Origin: an uncultured Chitinophaga sp.
GTDB lineage: Bacteria > Bacteroidota > Bacteroidia > Chitinophagales > Chitinophagaceae
Direction of reading: 5' to 3'
Length of the DNA: 19,834 bases
Assembly: GCF_937874145.1 (NCBI RefSeq)
Contig: NZ_CALNBI010000465.1
Location: forward strand, 1-19,834
A program made the translations under genes and the position numbers. The notes beneath the pieces were generated by a model. That model was not told where the DNA came from. It saw only the letters and a program-made list of their open reading frames with translations, and made no database searches. Positions 1-7,670 of the stretch are shown here, in pieces; position 1 is the first letter of the stretch; every line of letters begins with the position of its first letter.

Positions 1-121
1 GGTACTATTCAGGGAAGTGTTTCCAGATATAAACCGATTCGCAAAACTCAGCAGACCCGCGAACTTTTCAAGGCTTGCGAAAACATCAAATCCCGTTATT
101 GGGTCTTAAACCGTAACGAAG

Positions 122-152
122 AAAAAAAACCGGCAGGATTTCTCCTGCCGGT
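122..152 (-). terminator. Intrinsic terminator of the efflux operon
   Basis: A perfect 10-bp stem (129-138 with 143-152, core CCGGCAGGA / TCCTGCCGG) closes a 4-nt loop. On the minus strand it is followed by an eight-base T run (plus-strand A run at 122-129). The plus-strand side lacks a T run, so this terminates minus-strand transcription. It lies 243 nt past the stop codon of the channel gene. Confidence 0.8.
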
Positions 153-182
153 ACAACCTGATGTTCATGAAGAGCGATAACC

Positions 183-262
183 GCAAACAGATGATAACTG
201 CCTTTGAGCTTACTTTCTTCCAATTTATCTGTTGATTCGCGGACGCGTTACCATCTGTCCGC
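183..262 (-). repeat. Structured repeat copy A (distal RNA hairpin in efflux 3' UTR)
   Basis: The arms 183-198 and 247-262 can form 16 consecutive pairs when read as minus-strand RNA, three of them G-U. Read as plus-strand RNA those three become A-C mismatches, so the structure fits the efflux-operon transcript. The arms enclose 48 nt. Comparison with copy B (301-384) shows conserved internal blocks on the minus strand: AATCAACAGA, AAGTAA and AAGGC. The two copies lie about 119 nt apart. I recognise no known RNA family. Confidence 0.6.
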
Positions 263-300
263 CGTCATCATACCCATTCGGTTGTGATGTGCTTACTGTT

Positions 301-384
301 CCCGTACAGATGATAGCCGCCTTGTGCATTACTTCCTAACAACCTGTCTGTTGATTTGAATAGACCTGCTATCATCTGTCCGGG
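301..384 (-). repeat. Structured repeat copy B (proximal RNA hairpin in efflux 3' UTR)
   Basis: The arms 301-317 and 368-384 form 16 of 17 pairs with a single mismatch and enclose 50 nt. The hairpin begins 11 nt after the stop codon of the channel gene. Compared with copy A, one stem pair changes from A-U to G-C (compensatory) and another from G-U to A-U. A small inner hairpin (CAAC, loop AGACAG, GTTG on the minus strand) contains part of the conserved AATCAACAGA block. It could be a processed 3' UTR RNA, an mRNA-stability element, or a small non-autonomous mobile repeat. Confidence 0.6.
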
Positions 385-395
385 TGAATATCGGG

Positions 396-1800
396 CTATT
401 GGTAGCCGCCGCCGAGCGACCGGTAAAGGTCAACCATGGCGGTTAGGCGTTGCCGCTTGATGTCTGCCTGGGTCAGTTCGGCCTGCAGACTGCTGCCCTG
501 GGCGGTGATGACTTCCAGGTAATTGGCCAGGCCGCTGCGGAACAGCAGGCGGGCGTTGTTGACGGCCTGCTGCGTGGTAGTGAGCCGCGAGCCGGCAATG
601 GTTTGCTGTTCCTGGAGCTTATCCAGCTGCACCAGTGCATCGGTGACTTCGCGCACGGCTACGGTTACCGATTGCTTGAACCGGATAACAGCCTGGTCGC
701 GTTCGTTCCGCGCTACTTCCAACTGCGTTTTGAGCCTGCGCTGGTTGAATACCGGTTGCACGATGTTGCCTGCCACCGTTCCAAAAAGGGAGTTCCCCTG
801 GAACCATTTCCCGATCTCGTAGGCATTCAGCCCGCCGTTGGCCGTGAGGCTGAGCGAAGGGTACATGGCGCCCTGTGCTGCGCCTACATTGGCATTGGCG
901 GCTTTCAGGCCCATTTCGGAGGCTTTCACGTCCGGGCGGTTGGCGATCACTTCGGCAGGAACGCCCGTTTGCAGGCTGTCCCACACCTGGTAACGGTCCA
1001 GCGATGCCGTGCGCGACACATCACCGGGCAATTGCCCCATGAGGATGCGGATAGCGTTTTCCTGGATGGTGGCGGCCTGTTCCAGCTGCGGGATGAGTTG
1101 TTCCGCCTGCTGCTGCTGGGCCACGGCCTGCTGAACGGCCAGCTCCGTCACTTCCTGCCGTTTTCTGCATGCGGATCATCTGGACGATGGTGTCGCTGAG
1201 GGCGGCGTTGCGCCGGGCGATATCGAGCTGTGCGTCGAGCATGAGGAGGTTGAAGTAGCTGTTGGCGACCTGCGCCACGATGCCCGTCTGCACGGCGCGG
1301 GCTGCCTCGTACGTCTGGAGGTATTGTGCCAGTGCGGCTTCCTTTTGCCGGCGGATCTTGCCCCAGATGTCGATCTCCCAGGAAACGCCCAGGCCGAGGG
1401 TATAATCCTCGATATGATCGGTTTGCAGGAAGTTATTGAGACTCAATCCATTCAGGCTGTTTTTGGACGGGAATGACGTGTTAGCCGTGGCATTCGCGTT
1501 GATAGAAGGCAGCAGGGCGGCTTTCGCCTGTTTCACGTAGGACGAAGCGGCTTCAATTCTTTTGAGCGCCAGCTGCAGGTCGAAATTGCTGTTGAGGGCG
1601 TTTCCGATGAGGTCTTGCAGGGCGGGATCGGGGAAGAACTGCTTCCACGGGGCGGCGCCGATGGTACTGTCGCCCGCCGCCGTATTGCCGAACTGGGCGG
1701 GCAGCGGGGTCTCCGGCCGCTGGAAGTCCTTACCCACCTTGCAGGCGGCCAGGGAAGCGGCGAAGAGCATAGCTATTAAGTATTTTGAATATTGCGTCAT
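396..1800 (-). pseudogene. NodT/OprM-type outer-membrane efflux channel lipoprotein, frameshifted
   Basis: This is the outer-membrane channel of a tripartite RND pump. The N-terminal half starts at 1800 with a lipoprotein signal (lipobox SLAAC) followed by KVGKDFQRPETPLP, typical of NodT-family factors. The reading frame is lost near 1152-1160. The C-terminal half continues in the +1 frame down to the stop at 396-398 and ends RSLGGGYQ, the usual family C-terminus. Joined, the halves give about 468 residues, a normal family length. At the junction MQKTAG runs out of frame and EVTELAVQQA resumes. Aligning the conserved Gly of the family's G-x4-L-x-V-x-Q-A pattern favours loss of two bases over gain of one. 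The start lies 17 bp after the pump stop codon. Either a real inactivation or a sequencing/assembly error is possible. Confidence 0.85.
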
Positions 1801-1817
1801 AATTGCCTTGATTTTAC

Positions 1818-4800
1818 TTATACGGTTGCTTCTTCCATTTCCATCTCCATCTCTTCTTCATAAACTCTTAAGCCGGGGCGGCCGGTTATTTTTTCCTGTA
1901 AGAACTGGAATATCACATACAGCACAGGAATGATAAACACACCCAGGATCACACCGGTCAACATACCGCCGATGGCGCTATAACCAATGGAGTGGTTACC
2001 AACCGCGGAACCTTTGGTCACAAATACCAGGGGTATCAGACCTACGATAAAGGCGAATGAAGTCATCAGGATGGGACGCAGCCTGGCTCTTGCCCCGGCC
2101 AGCGCGGATTCGAGAAGGCCCATGCCGTTGCGTCGCCGCTGCAATGCAAATTCTACTATCAGGATGGCGTTCTTCGCAAGCAAACCTATCAACATGATCA
2201 TACCAATCTGTACGTAAATGTTATTGTCCAGGCCGGCAAAACCGATGAAGGCAAATACACCCAGGATACCTGTCGGGATGGTCAGGATAACTGCGAGCGG
2301 CAATACATAACTTTCGTATTGAGCTGCCAGCAGGAAGTATACGAACAGGATGCTAAGCAGGAAGATGTAGATCTGCTGGTCGCCGGCGGAGATCTCTTCG
2401 CGGGTCGCACCTGTCCATTCGTAACCATAACCTTGCGGCAACGCCGTTTTAGCGGTCTCCTCAATGGCTTTGATCGCATCACCAGTACTGTAACCCGGCT
2501 TGGGCGTACCGTTGATGGTAACGGCATTGAACATGTTGTTGCGGGTTACCGTTTCGGGACCATATACACGTTTCAGCGACACCATCGATTTCACCGGCAC
2601 CATTTCACCCTGGCTGTTCTTCACGTAAATACCATCGAGCGAGTGGATGTCGGTACGGTAAGGCACGTCGGCCTGCGCTACAACACGGTAGTATTTTCCG
2701 AAACGGTTAAAGTCAGAAACATAGCTGCTGCCGTAATATATCTGCATGGTCTGCATCAGATCGGTAATGGATACGCCTAATTGTTTGGCCTTGAAATTAT
2801 CCACTTCTACCTTATACTGGGGGTTCCCCGCGGAGAAGGTGGTGAAGGCCGCGCCAATTTCCGGTCTTTGCATCAATGCGCCGATAAAGGCCCAGGCGTT
2901 GTTACCCAGCTGATCCAGCGGGCGCCCCTGTTTATCCTGCAGCATGAATTCAAAACCGCTCACGTTACCAAAACCCTGCACCGTAGGGAAGTTGAAGAAG
3001 AAGGCTCCGGCATCTTTCAGTTCGCTTGCAGGTCCGTACATCATACCGGTGATCTGGTCGATGTTATCTACTTCCCCCCTTTCACCTTTGTCTTTCAGAC
3101 GTACAAACCCTGCGGCATAAGGAGATGCGGCGGCATTGCTGATGAAGTTAAAACCGTCGACCGTCCAGGTATGTTTCACAGACGGGAACTGGCGAAGCTG
3201 TTCGTCAATTTTTGATGTAGACTTATGCGTTCTGTCCAGTGAGCTGCCCGGAGGCGTGTTCAGCGCATATAATACGAAGCCCTGATCTTCCGTAGGAATA
3301 AAGCCTGTAGGTGTCTTCCGGACCAGTATAAAAGATGCGATGGCTACGATCACCAGCAGACCAATGGCAATTGCTTTCCGCTTGATCAGGAAATTAAGGC
3401 TCTTGACATACCGGTTCGTCATGGAGCGGAAACCGGCGTTGAAGGCATTAAAGAAGCGGCTTCCAAAGCCGGTTTTCCGGCCATGCTCGCCGTGTTCAGG
3501 TTTTAAGAACAAGGCGCACAGCGCGGGGCTCAGGGTCAATGCATTGATCGCGGAGATCATGATAGCGATCGCCAGCGTAAATGCAAACTGCCTGTAGAAC
3601 ACACCTGCGGGCCCCTCCATAAAACCAACGGGTATAAATACCGCCATCATCACCAGGGTAATGGAAATAACGGCGCCTGAAATTTCATCCATCGACTTCA
3701 GGGTAGCTTTTCTTGCGGGCCATCGCGTTTGTTCCATCTTGGCGTGCACCGCTTCCACGACAACTATCGCATCATCCACCACGATACCGATTGCCAGTAC
3801 CAGGGCGAACAAGGTGAGCAGGTTAATGCTGAAACCAAATAGCTGCAGGAAGAAGAATGTGCCTAAAATGGCCACGGGTACTGCAATAGCGGGGATCAAC
3901 GTAGAACGGAAATCCTGCAGGAAGAGGTATACCACGAGGAATACCAGCAAAAATGCGATGATAAGCGTTTCACGAACCTGGTATATAGACGCGTCCAGGA
4001 AGTCCTTGGCGTTGTACATCACCACCGTCTTAACGCCGGTAGGAAGCGAGGCCTCAAAATCCACCAGCAGATGCTCGATGTTATCAAGGATCTCATTGGC
4101 GTTGGAACCGGCAGTTTGAATAATAGCAAAACCGGCCGCAGGTTTGCCATCCAGCAGGTTGTTCGCTCCGTAGTTAAGCGCCCCGAATTCGATACGGGCC
4201 ACGTCTTTCAAACGAAGCATGGAGCCATCGCTATTGGCTTTTATAACGATATTCTCATAATCTTCATTCAGGCTCAACTTGCCTTTATATTTCAATACAA
4301 ATTCAAATGTTTCCGTGCTGTTTTCGCCCAAACGGCCCGGGGCCGATTCGATGTTCTGATCCCTGATCGCGTTCAACACGTCCTGCGGGGCCAGGTTATT
4401 CGCTGCAAGGCGGTCGGGCTTCAGCCAGATACGCATGGAATAGTCCTTGGCGCCGAAGATCTGCGCCTGGGCTACGCCGGGCACACGTTGGATCTGGGGG
4501 ATCAGGTTGATCTTGATATAGTTTTGCAGGAACTTTTCATCGTATTCCTTAGGGTTTTCGCTATACAACCCCATGAACATGATGAAACCGTTCTGCACCT
4601 TCTGCGTGCTGATGCCCGCGGTCACCACTTCCGCGGGTAACTGGCTGGTGGCTTTGGACACCCTGTTTTGCACGTTCACGGCAGCGATATCAGGATCGGT
4701 CCCCTGTTTGAAAAAGACGGTCAGCATCATGCTGCCGTCGTTATTGGAGTTGGAGGTCATGTAGGTCATGTTCTCCACCCCGTTCACCGCTTCCTCTATC

Positions 4801-4991
4801 GGGTTGGCCACGGAACGGGCTACTACTTCGGCATTGGCGCCGGGGTAGACGGCCGTCACCGTCACGCTGGGCGGCGCGATGTCGGGAAACAACGTAACAG
4901 GCAGGGAAAAGTAGGAGATAATCCCCAATAATAGCAGGATTATGGACACTACCGTTGAAAGCACCGGCCTTAATATAAATAATCTTAACAT
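1818..4991 (-). CDS. RND multidrug efflux permease (HAE1/AcrB family)
   Basis: Inner-membrane, proton-driven drug exporter of 1057 residues, full length for the AcrB/ACR_tran family. TM1 is near residues 10-30 (VSIILLLLGIISYF). The proton-relay Asp pair is in GIVVDDAIVVVEA around residues 400-405. The matching Lys is in GLLAKNAILIVEFA around residue 936. The FxP/GFIPTEDQGF element that follows the second half's first helix is also present. It is the second gene of the operon, 77 bp after the adaptor and 17 bp before the channel. The extreme C-terminus is a low-complexity acidic/Met tail (EEEMEMEMEEATV) encoded by near-repeats of a GAAATG/GAGATG hexamer. Substrates cannot be predicted from sequence; the family typically handles hydrophobic drugs, dyes and detergents. 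Confidence 0.97.
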   Translation of the reverse strand: MLRLFILRPVLSTVVSIILLLLGIISYFSLPVTLFPDIAPPSVTVTAVYPGANAEVVARSVANPIEEAVNGVENMTYMTSNSNNDGSMMLTVFFKQGTDPDIAAVNVQNRVSKATSQLPAEVVTAGISTQKVQNGFIMFMGLYSENPKEYDEKFLQNYIKINLIPQIQRVPGVAQAQIFGAKDYSMRIWLKPDRLAANNLAPQDVLNAIRDQNIESAPGRLGENSTETFEFVLKYKGKLSLNEDYENIVIKANSDGSMLRLKDVARIEFGALNYGANNLLDGKPAAGFAIIQTAGSNANEILDNIEHLLVDFEASLPTGVKTVVMYNAKDFLDASIYQVRETLIIAFLLVFLVVYLFLQDFRSTLIPAIAVPVAILGTFFFLQLFGFSINLLTLFALVLAIGIVVDDAIVVVEAVHAKMEQTRWPARKATLKSMDEISGAVISITLVMMAVFIPVGFMEGPAGVFYRQFAFTLAIAIMISAINALTLSPALCALFLKPEHGEHGRKTGFGSRFFNAFNAGFRSMTNRYVKSLNFLIKRKAIAIGLLVIVAIASFILVRKTPTGFIPTEDQGFVLYALNTPPGSSLDRTHKSTSKIDEQLRQFPSVKHTWTVDGFNFISNAAASPYAAGFVRLKDKGERGEVDNIDQITGMMYGPASELKDAGAFFFNFPTVQGFGNVSGFEFMLQDKQGRPLDQLGNNAWAFIGALMQRPEIGAAFTTFSAGNPQYKVEVDNFKAKQLGVSITDLMQTMQIYYGSSYVSDFNRFGKYYRVVAQADVPYRTDIHSLDGIYVKNSQGEMVPVKSMVSLKRVYGPETVTRNNMFNAVTINGTPKPGYSTGDAIKAIEETAKTALPQGYGYEWTGATREEISAGDQQIYIFLLSILFVYFLLAAQYESYVLPLAVILTIPTGILGVFAFIGFAGLDNNIYVQIGMIMLIGLLAKNAILIVEFALQRRRNGMGLLESALAGARARLRPILMTSFAFIVGLIPLVFVTKGSAVGNHSIGYSAIGGMLTGVILGVFIIPVLYVIFQFLQEKITGRPGLRVYEEEMEMEMEEATV

Positions 4992-5011
4992 GATAAATTC
5001 ACTTTTAGATC

Positions 5012-5072
5012 GTAAGTAAAATTTGATGCTTGCATGTCATACTTTACAGGTAAAGTATGGACTGTTACTTAC
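5012..5072 (-). promoter_or_regulatory. Intercistronic inverted-repeat structure between adaptor and pump genes
   Basis: A perfect inner inverted repeat (CATACTTTAC at 5038-5047, GTAAAGTATG at 5050-5059, 2-nt centre) is nested inside an outer 8-bp one (GTAAGTAA at 5012-5019, TTACTTAC at 5065-5072). The outer arm includes the adaptor's stop codon (5069-5071). In the minus-strand mRNA this would be a long hairpin with internal loops, just upstream of the pump start at 4991. It could tune mRNA stability or expression of pump relative to adaptor, or be a dyad operator for an internal promoter. Sequence alone does not decide. Confidence 0.5.
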
Positions 5073-6250
5073 AACGTTTTTGACTTGAGCACGCTATCTG
5101 CCGGTACCGGCTGCGGTGCGATGACTGCCCCGTCCTTTAAATTGCCGGTTCCGGACAGCACGATCTTCTCGCCTGCTTTCAACCCGTCGCTTACAAAATA
5201 AAAGTTCGCTGTCTTTCCGGAAATCCTGATGGGCCTGCTGGCCACTTTGTTGCTGTCTGCCACGGTGTATACCAGCACTTTGTCCTGGATCTCGAACGTG
5301 GCTTCCTGCGGAATGGTGATAGCAGCGGGAACTTCCTGTGCAAACCTTACTTTGCCCGTGTTGCCCGTACGCAGTACGCCATCGGGGTTGGGGAAAGTGG
5401 CGCGGAAAGTGATGGCGCCGGTGGTCTTATTGAACTGCCCGTCAATCGTTCCTATTTTTCCTTTCTCGGTGAACGTGCTGTTATCTGCCAGTATCAATTC
5501 AACCGGAGGTGCATTCTTCAGCTTCTCTTCCAGCGTTTTGCCGGGGAAGTTGTTCCTAAACGTGATGAAGTCCGCTTCGCTCATTGAAAAGTAAGCGTAC
5601 ATTTCGCGTACTTCGGAAAGCAGCGTAAGGGGCTGGGCATCGGCGTTGCTTACGAGGGCGCCCACCTTATAGGGGATCCTTCCGATGTAACCGCTTACCG
5701 GCGCGGTAACCAGGGTGTAGCCTACATTGATCCGCGCGCTGCCTGCTGCTGCCCTGGCCTGGGCCAAAGCGGCTTTTGCTGCCTCATAGTTTGCTTTCGC
5801 CGTTTTCAGCTGTACCTCAGAGATCACGTTGCTGGCAACCAGCGGGGTCAGGCGGTCCACTTCAACCTGCATCTTTTCAAGGTTAGCCTGCGCAGCAAGC
5901 TGGTTAGAAGCGGCGCTGTTCAATTGTTCGGCATATACCTTCGGATCTATTTTAAACAAAGGCTGCCCTGCTTTTACATAAGCGCCTTCATCTACAAATA
6001 TTTTCTCGAGGTAGCCGGATACCTGCGGGCGCACGTCTACATTCACCTTTCCTTCCAGCGAAGCGGGAAACTCCAGGTAAGTGGTAGCCGGGGCCGATGT
6101 AACCACCATCACGGGCAACTGCGGGGGACCCTGCTGGGGAGCACCAGCCTGGGGAGATGAGCAGCTATATAATAATACAGCCAACATCAGGATGCCTGAC
6201 AAGTAACCGAGTGGCTTGTGTGTGGTCATTTTTTTGAGTGATCGTTCCAT
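5069..6250 (-). CDS. RND efflux periplasmic adaptor subunit (membrane fusion protein), lipoprotein
   Basis: AcrA/MexA-type adaptor linking the inner-membrane pump to the outer-membrane channel; 393 residues, normal for the family. The N-terminus has a lipoprotein signal with lipobox LLYSC (Cys30), so it is probably lipid-anchored in the periplasm. It is followed by the first biotinyl-lipoyl half (VDVRPQVSGYLEKIFVDEG), a coiled-coil hairpin rich in Ala/Gln/Lys around residues 105-165, the second lipoyl half (TLVTAPVSGYIGRIPYKVG), a beta-barrel and a membrane-proximal domain. A second Met at residue 8 (6229) would give a more conventional signal peptide and leaves more room for a leader after the candidate promoter at 6266-6297; either start is possible. 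First gene of the efflux operon, 77 bp before the pump. Confidence 0.95.
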   Translation of the reverse strand: MERSLKKMTTHKPLGYLSGILMLAVLLYSCSSPQAGAPQQGPPQLPVMVVTSAPATTYLEFPASLEGKVNVDVRPQVSGYLEKIFVDEGAYVKAGQPLFKIDPKVYAEQLNSAASNQLAAQANLEKMQVEVDRLTPLVASNVISEVQLKTAKANYEAAKAALAQARAAAGSARINVGYTLVTAPVSGYIGRIPYKVGALVSNADAQPLTLLSEVREMYAYFSMSEADFITFRNNFPGKTLEEKLKNAPPVELILADNSTFTEKGKIGTIDGQFNKTTGAITFRATFPNPDGVLRTGNTGKVRFAQEVPAAITIPQEATFEIQDKVLVYTVADSNKVASRPIRISGKTANFYFVSDGLKAGEKIVLSGTGNLKDGAVIAPQPVPADSVLKSKTL

Positions 6251-6297
6251 GTGTTATAGTGTTATAGAATTTAACGTGAGTCCGGTTTAACCGGCAA
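6251..6297 (-). promoter_or_regulatory. Candidate promoter and operator of the efflux operon
   Basis: On the minus strand a TTG (plus 6295-6297) is followed after 21 nt by TAAATTCT (plus 6266-6273), an imperfect match to the Bacteroidota TTG-N19..21-TAnnTTTG promoter. The spacer contains the perfect odd palindrome CCGGTTTAACCGG (6282-6294), the classical position for a repressor site. A tandem 8-mer, GTGTTATA twice (6251-6266), directly abuts the annotated ATG. The implied start point near 6258 leaves a very short leader for the ATG at 6250 and about 30 nt for the alternative ATG at 6229. Confidence 0.35.
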
Positions 6298-6705
6298 GGC
6301 AGCCTCGTGTTGAACATGTTGCCGTTAACAGACCCATGCCTTGGTTTGCTGGATTTCTAATGTTTTTTTGTTCGCCATTAATTGTTTCCATACCGTCCGG
6401 CCTTATGCACACGGCATAAGCATTGCTCTTTTTTTTGTAAAAAAGCAATAGACAGTACAGAACATTCAGGCATGGATGTGCCTGGCTATTCAAAACATGG
6501 TGTGAAAAAAGGAGACTACATACTGCCTGGGCCGCAGTAAAGGCTGTAACGATCAGGGTTTTTAGCGCACGTTGCTGTCCATGCGCTTAAGGACTCTGTT
6601 ACAGTTAGGTTACTTAACTTTCATGATCGTAAGAATTGATGCGTTGCAATTGACACTGCAAATCTATAAAAAGTCACATTCGCTTGTACATTCCATATCA
6701 CGGGA
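6251..6705. other. 455-bp non-coding interval between AraC gene and efflux operon
   Basis: No convincing gene is seen; a 68-codon minus frame at 6287-6493 has no recognisable features. Besides the promoter candidate at 6251-6297, the interval holds an inverted repeat CTTATGC/GCATAAG (6402-6408 and 6414-6420, 5-nt centre). An AT-rich inverted repeat follows, ATTGC (6422-6426) with GCAAT (6445-6449), around runs of T and A. An imperfect dyad containing GTTACTTAACTT lies at 6607-6620, and a lone minus-strand TAGATTTG box (plus 6659-6666) has no clear -33 partner. I see no strong terminator after the AraC gene, so read-through into the efflux operon cannot be excluded. Confidence 0.5.
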
Positions 6706-7593
6706 TTAATTGTACTTTTCGCGGATGCTTTTTTGAAAAAGCGCAGGGGTTTGCCCGGTGTGCTTTTTGAAGAATCTTGAAAAGTAGGCGTCGTCGTCGA
6801 AGTTCAGCTCTCCCGCGATCTGCTTGACAGAATGCTTCTGCCAGAACAGGAGGCGCTTGGCTTCCATAATCCGTTTGGCATCAATCACCTGCTTCGCACT
6901 CCGCCCGATGGTGTTTTTTACCGTATCGTTCAGATGGCCGGGCGTTACATGCAGCATTTCGGCATATTCGCTTACCTGCACCTTGTCCCGGAAATGCTCA
7001 TCCACCAGGATCTTGAACTGCACCCCCAGCGCATTGCCGCCGTAGTGCTCCGTCCTGTACTCCTCCCTTCCCGGGCGCGCGATGCGGCCGCAGGCGATGA
7101 TGAAGGCAGACAGGATGTTCCGGATGATGGCTTCCTTGCGGGGCCGGTCGCCCCGGTACTCATGCAGCAGGATACGGGCAAACGACAGGAGTTCCTGCAG
7201 CTGGTGTTCTTCCAGGTGAAGGATACTGTCTTTGAAAGTGCATTGCCAGCAACTCAATACCCCCAATGTTTCCGTAATGAGGAAATCGCGGGTAAAGTAC
7301 ATGGCAAGCACTTCGGCGTCGGCACTCCGGTCGTGCTGGTGGATCTGGTCCGGCTCCAGCATGATCAGCGCAGGCGCGTGTATGGTATGTTTTTCGAAAT
7401 CAATGTATTGCGTCACACTCCCTTTGAGCAGGATATCAATAGTATAGCCATCGTGCCGGTGCGGAGATGCGATCCCTTCCCAGTCGATTTCCTTTAAGTT
7501 GGCCAGGTGAATAATAAACTGCGAACCCTCCTCTGCAAGAGGGGAATCCTGTACGCTCACCAGGGGTATATGGTTGTACTTGGTCAGTTGCAT
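6706..7593 (-). CDS. AraC-family transcriptional regulator
   Basis: Cytoplasmic one-component regulator of 295 residues. The N-terminal cupin-like sensing domain (about residues 25-120) contains the motif SPHRHDGY and the stretch PALIMLEPDQIHQHD, typical of AraC ligand domains. The C-terminal double helix-turn-helix (about 190-292) has the characteristic second HTH FDDDAYFSRFFKKHTGQTP. It lies on the same strand as the efflux operon, 455 bp upstream of the adaptor, so it may regulate that operon; this is only proximity. It starts 77 bp after the mutS2 stop codon. The ligand is unknown. Confidence 0.92.
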   Translation of the reverse strand: MQLTKYNHIPLVSVQDSPLAEEGSQFIIHLANLKEIDWEGIASPHRHDGYTIDILLKGSVTQYIDFEKHTIHAPALIMLEPDQIHQHDRSADAEVLAMYFTRDFLITETLGVLSCWQCTFKDSILHLEEHQLQELLSFARILLHEYRGDRPRKEAIIRNILSAFIIACGRIARPGREEYRTEHYGGNALGVQFKILVDEHFRDKVQVSEYAEMLHVTPGHLNDTVKNTIGRSAKQVIDAKRIMEAKRLLFWQKHSVKQIAGELNFDDDAYFSRFFKKHTGQTPALFQKSIREKYN

Positions 7594-7670
7594 GGGTCGT
7601 GTTTTTAAAGGTCATCTCTCCCGTGCCAGACGGTTTTCAATAAGCATAATTCCGGTCTGTAAAAGTAAGG

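Larger units (their letters stand above)
1..395. other. Left-edge region without a firm gene; 3' side of the efflux operon
   Basis: No gene can be assigned with confidence. On the plus strand one frame is open from base 1 to a TAA at 178-180 (59 codons). It could be the 3' end of a gene that starts outside the window, but it reads through the terminator hairpin at 129-152, and 59 open codons are not improbable by chance. A second plus frame is open to a TAA at 110-112. The rest (about 183-384) is filled by two tandem hairpin repeats, with a weaker inverted repeat between them (CATCA at 266-270 with TGATG at 285-289). The stretch is best read as the 3' untranslated region of the minus-strand efflux operon. 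Confidence 0.5.

Noticed and set aside
1..180. Plus-strand frame open from the window edge, possible 3' end of a gene
   Set aside because: The product is not recognised, a second frame is also open, and the frame runs through a minus-strand terminator hairpin. Too weak to call a gene.
183..384. Tandem hairpins as a CRISPR array or integron attC sites
   Set aside because: There are only two diverged copies, the imperfect repeats contain long internal arms rather than unique spacers, there are no cas genes or integrase, and the ends lack the paired attC core pattern.
6287..6493. 68-codon minus-strand frame between the AraC gene and the adaptor
   Set aside because: No domain, signal or conserved pattern is seen; it spans T/A runs and inverted repeats and looks like regulatory DNA.
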